Below are positions 31,870 to 40,578 of a stretch of 64,000 bases of DNA, in pieces. Source of the stretch: Haloferax marisrubri (GTDB taxonomy: Archaea > Halobacteriota > Halobacteria > Halobacteriales > Haloferacaceae); the NCBI RefSeq assembly GCF_001469875.2, contig NZ_LOPW02000010.1:593924-657923 (forward strand), given 5' to 3'. Numbering within the stretch: the first letter of the stretch is position 1; every line of letters starts with the position of its first letter. The translations under genes were made by a program, and so were the position numbers. The notes beneath the pieces were generated by a model. The model ran no database searches, was not told the DNA's origin, and saw only the letters and a list, made by a program, of their open reading frames with translations.

Positions 31870-33831
31870 TCAGTCGCCGTGTCGCGTCACGCAGGTCGAA
31901 AGCCCCGTCAGTTCGACGGGTTCGGAGTTGTCGGGCGAGTAGACGACCATCTGCCCCTTCTCCATGTACGGCACTTTGTCTTCGAGGTTCGGCGGGATGT
32001 TGACGCTCTTGATGGCGTCCTCGTCGCCGAGGTTGAGCACCACCTTCGTGTTCACCTGCTTGAACACCGAGCCGTCGATGTCCTGCGGGTCCTGCGTGAT
32101 GAGGAACAGCCCGAGGCGCTCCTTTCGGCCCTGCTTCGCTGCCTCGGTGAACTTCTGGACGACCTGCCGCGCCTGTACGGTGTCGGCGTCGGTGAGGAAG
32201 TTGTGCGCCTCGTCCATCCCGAGGACGACCGGCGTCTCCTTGATGCGGTCGCTCGCGGGGTCGTTCGAGAGTTTGTCGTCGATGAGTAGCGCCGACACCG
32301 CGAGGACGAACAGCTCCTTCGCCCGACTCGACGAGAGATGGTAGGTCGGCACGACCGTCAGCCCGCCGGGGCGGACGAGTTCGTGGTCGAGTTCGGTTAT
32401 CGGGCGGGCGTCCTGGTCGAACACGCCGCTGGGGACGCCGCGGACCCGGCGTTTCACCGCGTCGAAGGTGGCCTCGTGGACCCGCCCCGACTCGTGGAGT
32501 TCCTCTTTCAGCGCCGGGTCGTCGAGGAAGGTCAGGAACTCCTTGTACGTCCCCGAGTCGCCGTAGTTTCGGAAGAACCGGTTCAGGAGTTCGATGAGCG
32601 CCGGGTACTGGTTGTCGTTGAGGCTGCTGCCGGCGACGAGCCACGGGAGGTCCCGCGCCATCGAGAAGGGGATGGTGAACTCCAACTGCTCGGCGCGGTG
32701 GTTCGCGCCGGGGTACGACGACCCGGCCATCTTCGGGACGAGCGCGACGGTGTCGTCGTGGCCGCCGTGGGCGACGCCCTCGCGCTCGTAGCGTCGGGCC
32801 GTCTCGGCGTCCATGTCCGGGTTGTCGTCGTGCATCTGGGCGTACTCGTCCTGCGGGTCGAACTGGACGACCGCGGCCTGCACCTCGCGGCCGTCGTCCA
32901 TCTCGTAGCTCCGCTCCTGCGAGAGATACTGCCGCAGGATGTTCTTCGAGGCGTGGGTCTTGCCCGACCCGGTGCCGCCGGCGACGAGCGTGTGGCGGAA
33001 CACGAGCGGGTCGCCGTCGGTGTAGTCGTCTTTCAGTCGGTAGTCGATGGTGGGCGGCCGGGCCGCGGTCCGGACCTTCTCGCCGCCGACCGAGAGGTGG
33101 CCGAGGAAGACGCCCTCCTCGGGAATCTTCAGGCCGGTCTTAATCTGGGTCGCGTCGGTGGCCTCGCCGACCGTCGCCTGCGGTTTCGGCACGCGGTCGA
33201 CCATCCGGCGCTTGAGTTCGCCGCGGTCGGAAAACAGGACGGCGATGGGTTCGAGTTCGGCCATGAACTTGAAATCGCGCTCCTCGAACTCGTCTGCGGG
33301 GCGGCGCATCGCCCGGCGGGCGTGAATCTCCGTCGCGTCGTCGGCCTGAAACTCCTGGGCGTACTCCAGGCCGACGATGCGGCAGAACAGCAGTTCGTCG
33401 TCCGGGTAGGGGACGATGAGGTACTTCCCGAGGCGGACGCGCTCGCGGTTGCCCGCGGTCACGAACGCCCGGAGCGCCGTCCGTTCCGGGTCCTCCGACA
33501 CGCGGAGCCCCTGCGAGACCGCAATCGCGCCGACGCCCCGCTCGTCGCCGACGGGGTCGGCGTCGTACTCGTCGAACTGCAGGTCGTCCGCGTCGTCGGT
33601 CGCGCCGGTCGCATCGGTCGAATCGCCGCCGTCGCGGTCGTCGCGGTCGGCATCGACGCCGTCACCGTCGGCCGAGCTCGCGGCGCTCGCGCTCTCGGTT
33701 TCCGAGACGGGTTCGGAACGCGCGGAGCGCCCGTTCCCGGCGGCGGTCCCCGCCTGCTCGTCTCGACCCGCGTCGGACGAGTCGTCGGAGTCGTCGCCGG
33801 CGAAGTCGCTGAAATCCCCCAGGTCGGTCAT
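31870..33831 (-). CDS. herA: HerA-type DUF87 ATPase/helicase with acidic N-terminal extension
   Basis: A 653-residue protein. Residues 1-95 are a disordered Asp/Ser-rich tail. A HAS-barrel-like region follows (about 105-200), then the FtsK/HerA ATPase core with Walker A TLVAGGTGSGKTHASK at 282-297, Walker B PVVLGMDEAHNFLTDAD near 550, a GRKERLGLFLITQDPQD sensor region and the C-terminal Arg-containing segment. HerA is a hexameric DNA translocase that works with the nuclease NurA in resecting double-strand breaks. The nurA gene is 591 bases upstream on the same strand but separated by an opposite-strand gene. Other DUF87 ATPases are possible, but the proximity to NurA supports HerA. Confidence 0.8.
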   Translation of the reverse strand: MTDLGDFSDFAGDDSDDSSDAGRDEQAGTAAGNGRSARSEPVSETESASAASSADGDGVDADRDDRDGGDSTDATGATDDADDLQFDEYDADPVGDERGVGAIAVSQGLRVSEDPERTALRAFVTAGNRERVRLGKYLIVPYPDDELLFCRIVGLEYAQEFQADDATEIHARRAMRRPADEFEERDFKFMAELEPIAVLFSDRGELKRRMVDRVPKPQATVGEATDATQIKTGLKIPEEGVFLGHLSVGGEKVRTAARPPTIDYRLKDDYTDGDPLVFRHTLVAGGTGSGKTHASKNILRQYLSQERSYEMDDGREVQAAVVQFDPQDEYAQMHDDNPDMDAETARRYEREGVAHGGHDDTVALVPKMAGSSYPGANHRAEQLEFTIPFSMARDLPWLVAGSSLNDNQYPALIELLNRFFRNYGDSGTYKEFLTFLDDPALKEELHESGRVHEATFDAVKRRVRGVPSGVFDQDARPITELDHELVRPGGLTVVPTYHLSSSRAKELFVLAVSALLIDDKLSNDPASDRIKETPVVLGMDEAHNFLTDADTVQARQVVQKFTEAAKQGRKERLGLFLITQDPQDIDGSVFKQVNTKVVLNLGDEDAIKSVNIPPNLEDKVPYMEKGQMVVYSPDNSEPVELTGLSTCVTRHGD

Positions 33832-33965
33832 GTTCCAACGCTTGCGGGCGGCAAGTAAAAAGCCACGCGTCGGCGACGGCGCTCGGTCCCGTGTCGGTCG
33901 GTCCCGTATCCCGCGGTTTCGGGCCGTCGCGTACGACTTTTCCGTGTCGCGCCCCTAGCCCGGCT

Positions 33966-34379
33966 ATGTTATTGGTCCGCGGTCACGGCGGCGGCACGGC
34001 ACTCACCGGTACGATATTCGAACGGGGGGAGCAAGCGCCGACCTACCGCGGCGCGCCGGACGAGGACGCGCCGTACGTCTGGGTCTGCGACGAGTTCTAC
34101 GAGGTCGAAAGCGGCGGCTCGGAGACCGAAATCGACGGGCGGACGATTCGCGTCGCCTTCGACACGCCGCTTCCCCGCGGCTTCGACACCCGCGAGCAGG
34201 CGCTGTCGGCGGCGAAAGAACACGTCAGGACGCAGTTCGCTCGGGTCGGCGTCCCCGCCGACGACGTGCGGGTCGAGGTCGTCAGGCCCGAAGAGGAGGG
34301 AACGCCGGAGGACGAACAGCCCGACGCGGCGGGCCGCTCCGCCGACGAGGGCTCTCCCGAGGGCGACACGTCGCTCTGA
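33966..34379 (+). CDS. Conserved haloarchaeal protein between herA and nurA (DUF7113-like)
   Basis: A 137-residue acidic protein with a beta-rich N-terminal half (LLVRGHGGGTALTGTIFERG, then YVWVCDEFYEVESGG) and an amphipathic helix (TREQALSAAKEHVRTQFA). The last 30 residues are a disordered Glu/Asp/Ser tail. I recall a DUF7113 annotation for this pattern, unverified. It lies on the opposite strand between two DNA-repair partners. A link to them would be a guess; it could also be an unrelated insertion. The ATG at 33966 is preferred because residues upstream in frame are Pro/Ser/Arg-rich. Confidence 0.6.
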   Translation: MLLVRGHGGGTALTGTIFERGEQAPTYRGAPDEDAPYVWVCDEFYEVESGGSETEIDGRTIRVAFDTPLPRGFDTREQALSAAKEHVRTQFARVGVPADDVRVEVVRPEEEGTPEDEQPDAAGRSADEGSPEGDTSL

Positions 34380-34421
34380 GGCGGGTAGTCGGCTCGCTTT
34401 GCGCCCTCCAGCGGGACGGCC

Positions 34422-35696
34422 TCACTCGTCGGCGTCGACCCAGCGGATGTTGTCGTAGCTCTTCATCGGGTCCGAATCGAGCTTCTCCGAGAGCTTGCGC
34501 CTGAGCGCGGCCTTCTCGCCGAGGCTCACCCGCGCGAGTTCGTCCGCCTTCTCGACCGCCAGCGGCGGCCCGCGCGTGGCGGCCACGTCGCGGACGACGT
34601 GGTGCATCAGGTCGGCGCGGCGGTCCGGGTCCTTCGTGAACGCGTAGGGCGCTTCGACCCGGTAGCACACGTCGGTTCGGGGGTCGTACAGCACGAAGAA
34701 CGTCACCGTGTACGCCTCGGGGTCGAGCGTTCGCTCGATGCCGAACGCCTCGCCTTCGGCGCTCAGTTGGCGGTCCGACCCGCCGCGCGAGGCGAACCAG
34801 CTCGTGAACGTGAGCTCCTCGGTGCGGCGCTCGTCGCCGTCGGGGCCTTCGCGGCGTTCGAGCAGGTTGACGAAGAAGGCGGCGTCGTCGACCCACGGCC
34901 GCCTGCCGGCATCGCTCCCGTCGAGCTGTTTCCTGACCGTGCGGACGACGTGTTTCGCGCCGGGGTTCTTCACGAAGCCGGCGAGGGGGACGTCCCGCTC
35001 GACGAAGCGCTCGACGAGGCGGATGTAGTTCTCCACGACGGCCTTCGGCTTCGCGTCGCGCGCGAGGTCCTTCAGTTCGGCGTCGCGGTCGCGCCAGTTC
35101 AGGAGTTCCTTCGGGTACACCGGCCCGTCGAGGATGAGGAGGTCGGAGACGGCGTCGGCGTGTTCGAGCGCGTGGGCGCTCTCGGCGAGGTAGAGCGCGA
35201 GCGCGTGGACGACGCCCTCGGCGTAGCGATTGACCCGGGGGACGCTCAGCACGCGCCGTCGGCCGTAGCCCTCGTCGGACCGGAGCCACTCGTCGGTGTC
35301 GAAGAAGGGGACCGGGTCGTGGGTGTGTGCCGCCATGACGATAGAGCGGTGGCGGTGGAGGTCGAGGTCGGACGGCTCGGACGCCATCGCGGCGTGAGCC
35401 ACGTCGAGGACGAGCCCGTTTTTGAACGTCGTCGGGTTGATGGTCCCCGAGTCGAGGCCGTGGACGGTCGGAAACGGCGACTCCGTGAGCGCCACGTCGT
35501 CGATATCGGCGGCGTGGAGCTGTTTTTCGCCGAGCGGCTCGACGATTGGGAGTCCCCCGTCGGGCGATTCGAGGGGGTCGAGCCACGACTCCCAGACCGT
35601 CCGCGCGAGGTCGTCGTAGTCGGCGTCGTCGACCGAGTCCGCGATGGTGCTCGCCATGGACGCGATGTCGTCCACGTGGACGGGGTCGAGGGTCAT
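34422..35696 (-). CDS. nurA: NurA-family nuclease
   Basis: A 424-residue protein with the NurA fold. The conserved first acid is in VHGLDSGTINPTTF (D82), and an LDVAHAAMASEPSDLDLHRH stretch follows. Further marks are LLILDGPVYPKELLNW (the second acid, in a strand) and ARVSLGEKAALRRKL near the C terminus. NurA is a 5'-3' exonuclease and endonuclease acting with HerA on DNA ends. The ATG at 35696 (MTLDPVHVDD) is favoured; a longer frame to 35840 contains Arg-rich, unconserved residues. Residue identities fit the family, and the partner HerA lies 591 bases downstream on the same strand. Confidence 0.82.
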   Translation of the reverse strand: MTLDPVHVDDIASMASTIADSVDDADYDDLARTVWESWLDPLESPDGGLPIVEPLGEKQLHAADIDDVALTESPFPTVHGLDSGTINPTTFKNGLVLDVAHAAMASEPSDLDLHRHRSIVMAAHTHDPVPFFDTDEWLRSDEGYGRRRVLSVPRVNRYAEGVVHALALYLAESAHALEHADAVSDLLILDGPVYPKELLNWRDRDAELKDLARDAKPKAVVENYIRLVERFVERDVPLAGFVKNPGAKHVVRTVRKQLDGSDAGRRPWVDDAAFFVNLLERREGPDGDERRTEELTFTSWFASRGGSDRQLSAEGEAFGIERTLDPEAYTVTFFVLYDPRTDVCYRVEAPYAFTKDPDRRADLMHHVVRDVAATRGPPLAVEKADELARVSLGEKAALRRKLSEKLDSDPMKSYDNIRWVDADE

Positions 35697-35845
35697 ATCT
35701 CGGCGTCGTCGCCGACGGGTATAGTGGTTGTCGTCGTCGGTAGGGGTCGTTTGGACTGGCCCGCGGCGAGTCAGCACGGCACGGGTCGCCCCCTCGACAG
35801 GTCCCGGCACGCTCATACCGCTCCGTTGCCAACGCTTCACCGACG

Positions 35846-36505
35846 ATGTCTGTCAGCGCGGTCGGGTTCGACCTCGACTACACACTCGCCGTCCCGACGC
35901 GGGACCGCGAGACGATTCTCTCGGAGGCGGCGGCGGCGGCGGGCGCGCCCCCGCTGACCCGAGAGGCGTATCTCCGGGCACACCAAGAGAACCTCACGCG
36001 CGAGACCCGCGCGCCCATCTTCGAGACGCTCCTCGACGAGCACGGCTCTCCCGTCGACCCGGAGCGCGTCGCGACGGCGTACAGAGAACGAATCACCGAC
36101 GCGGTCGTCCCCGTCGAGGGCGTCGAGGCGATGCTCGCCGGCCTGCGGACGACCTACCGCGTCGGCCTCCTCACCAACGGGCCGGTCGTGGCCCAGGAGG
36201 CGAAAATCGACAAACTCGGGTGGCGCGACCACTTCGACACGGCCCTCGTGACCGGGGCGCTCCCCGCCGGAAAGCCCGACGAGCGGGCGTTCCGCGCCCT
36301 CCTCGACGACCTCGGGACCGAACCCGAGGAGACCGTCTACGTCGGCGACAGCGTCCACCACGACATCGCCGGCGCGCACGACGCCGGGATGCTCCCGGTG
36401 CAGGTGCTCGGCGAGGGCTGTGACGACCCCGACCCGCGGGCGGTCGCCCACATCCACCACGACGACCTGCCGACGGCGCTTCCTGAACTCGTCGCGGACC
36501 TCTGA
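35846..36505 (+). CDS. HAD-superfamily hydrolase
   Basis: A 219-residue phosphohydrolase. Motif I is VGFDLDYTLAVPTRD (nucleophile Asp and the Asp two residues later), the motif II Thr is in VGLLTNGPVV, the motif III Lys is in ALPAGKPDERAFRALL, and motif IV is VYVGDSVHHDIAGAHDAGML. It resembles the phosphoglycolate-phosphatase/YjjG-like subfamily with a helical cap (residues about 15-80). The natural substrate is unknown. It is divergent from nurA. Confidence 0.9.
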   Translation: MSVSAVGFDLDYTLAVPTRDRETILSEAAAAAGAPPLTREAYLRAHQENLTRETRAPIFETLLDEHGSPVDPERVATAYRERITDAVVPVEGVEAMLAGLRTTYRVGLLTNGPVVAQEAKIDKLGWRDHFDTALVTGALPAGKPDERAFRALLDDLGTEPEETVYVGDSVHHDIAGAHDAGMLPVQVLGEGCDDPDPRAVAHIHHDDLPTALPELVADL

Positions 36506-36525
36506 ACCGGTCGCGCGACGAGCGT

Positions 36526-36930
36526 CTATTCTTCGTCTTCGTCTCGGTCTCCGGCGTCGAGCGCCGCGACCAGCGCGCGGAACGCCGGGAGCGTCCACTT
36601 CACCTGCGCGCCGTCCTCGACGAACACGAGCGTCCGCGGCGGGCGGACCGCCTTCGGGCGCACGCGAAGGCCCTCCTCGGACGCGGCCTCGGCGGTCACG
36701 TCGGGGTGGGCGATGAACTCGACGCGGGCGCGGTCCGGTTGGACGTACACCTCGGCGACGCGTTCGCCCTCGGCGGCGACCGCGTAGGCGAACGCGCCGT
36801 CGTCGGTCGGTTCCACGTCGGGGTCGGAATCGACGACGGAGAGAACCGAAAAGGCGTCCTCGTGGCCCGTGACCTCCGAGGCGAGCAGTTGGGCGATGCG
36901 TGTCCCGTCGGAGAGCGAATCGACGACCAT
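36526..36930 (-). CDS. Conserved haloarchaeal protein of unknown function
   Basis: A 134-residue protein with a helix at the N terminus (SDGTRIAQLLASEVTGHE), a mixed alpha/beta core (FAYAVAAEGERVAEVYVQPD) that then continues to a Pro-containing strand (RPPRTLVFVEDGAQVKW) and an acidic tail. It has no cysteines, membrane segments or known motif. It ends 20 bases from the convergent HAD gene. I do not recognise its function. Confidence 0.6.
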   Translation of the reverse strand: MVVDSLSDGTRIAQLLASEVTGHEDAFSVLSVVDSDPDVEPTDDGAFAYAVAAEGERVAEVYVQPDRARVEFIAHPDVTAEAASEEGLRVRPKAVRPPRTLVFVEDGAQVKWTLPAFRALVAALDAGDRDEDEE

Positions 36931-37009
36931 GCCGGGCGTTCGCGCCCGGACGGTTTCGGGGTGTCGCTTCGCGGTGGGGAGAGGGCGAGCGCAGAAAAAC
37001 GGGACGGCG

Positions 37010-37456
37010 CTACTCGGCCAGCGACCGCTTGGCTTTCTCGGCCGCGTCGTCCACGTTCACGTCGTTCGCGCGCGCGAAGAGGACCGCGGCGGCCTCGGCG
37101 GTGACGCCGAGGCGCGACTGTCGCTCGTTGATGCCGGCGACGGCGGCCTGTTTTTCGATGCCGGCGGCGACGCAGGCGTCGAGAATCTGCTCGAACGCCG
37201 ACTGCTCGCGGAGGACGGAGGCGTCGGGTTCGAACTCCTCGGGAATCTGTACGCCGGCGGGGTCGAACGTCGCGACGACCTCGCCGTCGTCGCGTTCGAC
37301 GAGGCCGCGGCCCGCCGCGAGATCGATGAGGCGCTTCGCCTGGTCCGGGGAGAACCAGTCGCGGTCGAGCGACAGGGCGACGACGAACTCGCCCTCGCCA
37401 AGGCGGGTCGAGCCGTGTTGCCGGAAGGGGACGGCGACGGTAACGTCGAGACTCAT
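37010..37456 (-). CDS. DUF2240 family protein
   Basis: A 148-residue helical protein. The beginning SLDVTVAVPFRQHGSTRL and the segment SLDRDWFSPDQAKRLIDLAA match DUF2240, a euryarchaeal family. A winged-helix-like N-terminal half, then a helical C-terminal half (SAFEQILDACVAAGIEKQAA) ends in an UBA-like KAKRSLAE. Its role is not known. ATG 37456 is chosen; the longer frame to 37543 is unconserved. It is divergent from rps8e, which may share the promoter region. Confidence 0.75.
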   Translation of the reverse strand: MSLDVTVAVPFRQHGSTRLGEGEFVVALSLDRDWFSPDQAKRLIDLAAGRGLVERDDGEVVATFDPAGVQIPEEFEPDASVLREQSAFEQILDACVAAGIEKQAAVAGINERQSRLGVTAEAAAVLFARANDVNVDDAAEKAKRSLAE

Positions 37457-37585
37457 CGGTTCGACGGCGGGCGCGGGCGAACTAAACGGTTTGCGTTGCC
37501 ATCGCGCCCGAGAGACGTGGTGGCACCCGTCTCCGCCGAGCACCGATTCGAGCGATTCAAGTAGTCACCGAGGTTTTTACCCCGT

Positions 37586-37963
37586 ATGAAGGACCAAGGA
37601 CGCTCCAAGCGGAAGCGGACCGGCGGTCGGCGCAAGCCGTCCCGAAACAAGAAGCGATACCAGCTGGGCCGCGAACCCGCCGCCACGACGGTCGGCGAGC
37701 CCCGGTTCCAGATCATCGACTCCCGCGGTAACAACGAGAAGCTCCGCGCGCTCTCGACGAACGTCGCGCAGGTCGCCGACGGTGCCGACGTGACGCAGGC
37801 CGACATCGAAGGCGTCGTCGACAACCCGTCGAACGTCAACTACGCCCGCCGGAACATCATCACGAAGGGCTCCATCATCGACACGAGCGCCGGCCGCGCC
37901 CGCGTCACCTCCCGCCCCGGTCAGGACGGACAGGTCAACGCCGTCGTCGTCGACGAAGAGTAA
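37586..37963 (+). CDS. rps8e: 30S ribosomal protein S8e
   Basis: A 125-residue archaeal S8e, the usual length. It begins MKDQGRSKRKRTGGRRKPSR with the basic RNA-binding tail, continues with KKRYQLGREPAATTVGE, and ends with NVNYARRNIITKGSIIDTSA and RARVTSRPGQDGQVNAVVVD. It binds 16S rRNA in the small subunit. It is monocistronic. This strand of the window contains no other ribosomal gene. Confidence 0.97.
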   Translation: MKDQGRSKRKRTGGRRKPSRNKKRYQLGREPAATTVGEPRFQIIDSRGNNEKLRALSTNVAQVADGADVTQADIEGVVDNPSNVNYARRNIITKGSIIDTSAGRARVTSRPGQDGQVNAVVVDEE

Positions 37964-38126
37964 GTTTCTCTCCCCGCGTCGTCGTTTCGGCGCGGTCCGA
38001 CTGTTTTACCCCGGTGACCCCCGTGGCCGTCGCTCGCGGACGTGGTTCGGTCGAAGCCGAAGTTGAAAACGAGACTGGACGATACTGAATCGAACCGTGC
38101 AGACGAATCGACGCCCGAGCGGCCGG

Positions 38127-39128
38127 TCAGGGCGTCGGCGCGGCCTTCTGGAGCGCCGTCTCGGCGATGTTGCCGCCGTAGTCGGCGCTCCGAGAGACGG
38201 AGTCCACGATGAGGCCGAGCAGTTGCGCACGCGCTGGGTCGAGGTCCCGGAGGAGTTCGTCGATGCCGCGGGCGCTGGTGTCGATGGCCTGGACGGCCTC
38301 GCGGGACTCGTTTGCGAGGCGGCTCGCCTCGTCGCTCTCCTCGGCGAACAGCGCGTCCATACCGCCGTTGACGACGCTTTCGGCCTCCGTGAACAGCTCC
38401 TGAATCGCCTCGACGATTTCGTCGTCGACGGGCTCCTCGAAGTTCAACGAGAGGTGGGCGATTTTGGTCGCGTGGTCGCCGATGCGTTCCAGTTGCCGGG
38501 CGGCGGACTGGTAGTCGAAGCAGATTTCGCGGGGCAGGCCGAGTTCCTCGGCGGCCTTCGGGGTCCGGAGAGTCGCCCGGAAGATGCGGGAGACGACCAT
38601 CCAGAGGCGGTCGACGTCGTCGTCGCGCTGGATGACGTCGCGGGCCATGTCGTCGTCCTGCTCGGCGATGGCCGCGATGGCGTCTTCGAGCATCGAAAGC
38701 GAGATGAGTCGCATCCGGGTGACCGCGTTGTGGATGGAGAGTTCGGAGGAGTCGAGCAGGTCGCGGATGACGACCCGGTCGCGCGTCTCTTCGAGCACTT
38801 CGAGGCCGACGAGGCTCTGGGTCGCCTCGCGGATGGTCCGGCGCTGGTCGGTCGTGATGCGCGAACTCTCCAGCGCGATGATGTCGAACCCGCTCACGTA
38901 CATCGTCATGACGGCGCGCGTGAGTTCGTCGCCTTCGAGGGTCGCGATGTCGAGGGTGCCCTCGGTGCGTTCTTCTTCCGAGCGGGGCGTCAAGAACAGC
39001 GAGTCGCCCTCCGGATAGAACTCGACTTCGCTTCCCGCCGAGACGCCGTTGTCTGTCGCCCAGTCTTTGGGAATCGAGACGGTGTAGGTGGAACCACCCG
39101 TCACCTGCACCTTTCGGGTTTCGACCAT
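38127..39128 (-). CDS. AbrB-PhoU phosphate-uptake regulator
   Basis: A 333-residue protein with an N-terminal AbrB-like DNA-binding domain (RKVQVTGGSTYTVSIPKDWA, residues 5-24, then VSAGSEVEFYPEG). Two PhoU helical repeats follow, the metal-contact motifs being RQLERIGDHATKIAH and SVSRSADYGGNIAETAL. It should sense the state of the Pst transporter and bind DNA directly, unlike the bacterial PhoU, which works through PhoR. It is divergent from pstS, and both genes share a 346-base gap with two TATA boxes, so it is likely to regulate the pst operon. Confidence 0.9.
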   Translation of the reverse strand: MVETRKVQVTGGSTYTVSIPKDWATDNGVSAGSEVEFYPEGDSLFLTPRSEEERTEGTLDIATLEGDELTRAVMTMYVSGFDIIALESSRITTDQRRTIREATQSLVGLEVLEETRDRVVIRDLLDSSELSIHNAVTRMRLISLSMLEDAIAAIAEQDDDMARDVIQRDDDVDRLWMVVSRIFRATLRTPKAAEELGLPREICFDYQSAARQLERIGDHATKIAHLSLNFEEPVDDEIVEAIQELFTEAESVVNGGMDALFAEESDEASRLANESREAVQAIDTSARGIDELLRDLDPARAQLLGLIVDSVSRSADYGGNIAETALQKAAPTP

Positions 39129-39474
39129 GTCCGTGGGTGGTTCTCAATGCACAATAAAACTGTCTATCTCTATATATCGAAGGCCGGTTTTATGTGATGG
39201 GTGCGGCCGAACGTGGTTCATGCCGATTCGGACGCGAAACGACACTCACTCAGTAGTCGTTTTTCGCCGTGTCTGTCGGCCCGAGTGCCCCGAATTTCCT
39301 GACACGTCGGAGAAAGTTCGCGCACGAGGCGGCCGTGAATGGGACAATCGGCTGTTTTCGTCGATTTTGCTCCATTCTTGTCACACGTTAGCATTCGTTG
39401 AGGACATACCGGAACGTACCACTATATAGTCGTCATAGCAGGGTATTTACGCAAAAATCGGTTCCTCAAAATCG
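39129..39474. promoter_or_regulatory. Divergent promoter region between the AbrB-PhoU regulator and pstS
   Basis: A gene-free gap of 346 bases with a TATA motif for each direction: tatatatcg at 39171-39179 serving the minus-strand regulator 43-51 bases before its ATG, and actatatag at 39421-39429 serving pstS 46-54 bases before its ATG. Both 5' leaders would be about 20 bases long. The middle is less GC-rich than the genes. Phosphate-responsive operator sequences would be expected here, but no clear dyad is visible by eye. Confidence 0.6.
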
Positions 39475-40515
39475 ATGACGCGTAACTCGGACAGCGTTCT
39501 TTCGCGGCGTAAGTTCCTGATTGCCTCGGGTGCGGCCGGCCTCGCGGGACTCGCCGGGTGCACGGAGAACAACACCGACGGTGAGGGCGGCTCCGGCGGC
39601 GACTCCGAGGGAACGGACTCGTCGGGCGACGGGAGCAACGAACTCTCCGGAACCATCGACATCGCCGGCTCCTCGACGGTGTTCCCGCTTGCGACCGCGA
39701 TGGGCGAGCGCTTCCAGACCGAGCACTCCGAGGTCAACATCAACCTCCAGTCCACCGGCTCCGGTGGCGGCTTCGCGAACTACTTCTGTACGGGTCAGAC
39801 CGACTTCAACAACGCCTCCCGCCCCATCAAGGGCGAAGAAGAGACGCAGTGTGAGGACAACGACGTGACCCCCGTCGAACTCAAGGTCGCCACCGACGCG
39901 CTGACGGTCATCGTCAACAACGACAACGACTTCCTCGGCGAGGGCCTCACCGTCGAGCAACTCCAGACCATCTTCTCGGCCGAGTCGACGCCGACGACGT
40001 GGTCGGACGTCAACTCCGAGTGGCCCGACGAGGAAATCGAGATTTACGGTCCCACCGACGCCTCCGGTACCTACGACTACTTCATCGAGGCCATCATCGG
40101 CGAGGAGGGTCCGGGCCACCGCCAGGACTACTCCGCGACCGAGCAGGACCGCACCATCATCCAGGGCGTCCAGGGCTCCGAGTACGCCATCGGCTACATG
40201 GGATTCGCGTACTACAGCGAGAGCACCGACGCCGTCCAGGCCGTCCCCATCGAGAACGACGCCGGCGAATTCGTCGAACCGTCGCTCGACACCGCGCTGT
40301 CCGGCGAGTACAACCCGCTTTCCCGCCCGCTGTTCACCTACCCCGCCCGCGAGTCGCTCGCGGAGGACCACGTCGCGGAGTTCGCCCGCTACTGGATGGA
40401 GAACTCCACCAGTCGCGAAATCGTCGCTGACGAAGTCGGCTACGTCCCGCTCGGCGAAGACGAGCAACAGGAGATGCTCGACACCCTCAACGCGGCCATC
40501 GAGGAAGCCAACTAG
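39475..40515 (+). CDS. pstS: Phosphate ABC transporter substrate-binding lipoprotein PstS
   Basis: A 346-residue periplasmic-type phosphate binder. The signal is a twin-arginine lipoprotein type: SRRKFLIASGAAGLAGLAGC, with the Cys at the end of a LAGC lipobox, followed by a Gly/Ser/Asp-rich linker. The binding domain starts TIDIAGSSTVFPLATAM, and phosphate-contacting elements include FANYFCTGQTDFNNASRP and GPTDASGTYDYFIEAI. It is anchored outside the cell membrane and hands phosphate to PstCA. It is the first gene of the pst operon. Confidence 0.96.
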   Translation: MTRNSDSVLSRRKFLIASGAAGLAGLAGCTENNTDGEGGSGGDSEGTDSSGDGSNELSGTIDIAGSSTVFPLATAMGERFQTEHSEVNINLQSTGSGGGFANYFCTGQTDFNNASRPIKGEEETQCEDNDVTPVELKVATDALTVIVNNDNDFLGEGLTVEQLQTIFSAESTPTTWSDVNSEWPDEEIEIYGPTDASGTYDYFIEAIIGEEGPGHRQDYSATEQDRTIIQGVQGSEYAIGYMGFAYYSESTDAVQAVPIENDAGEFVEPSLDTALSGEYNPLSRPLFTYPARESLAEDHVAEFARYWMENSTSREIVADEVGYVPLGEDEQQEMLDTLNAAIEEAN

Positions 40516-40578
40516 CCGCTCTCCCGACAGAATCAGCTAACGAAGCGCTTTTTCATACACCACGATTCAATCCAACCA

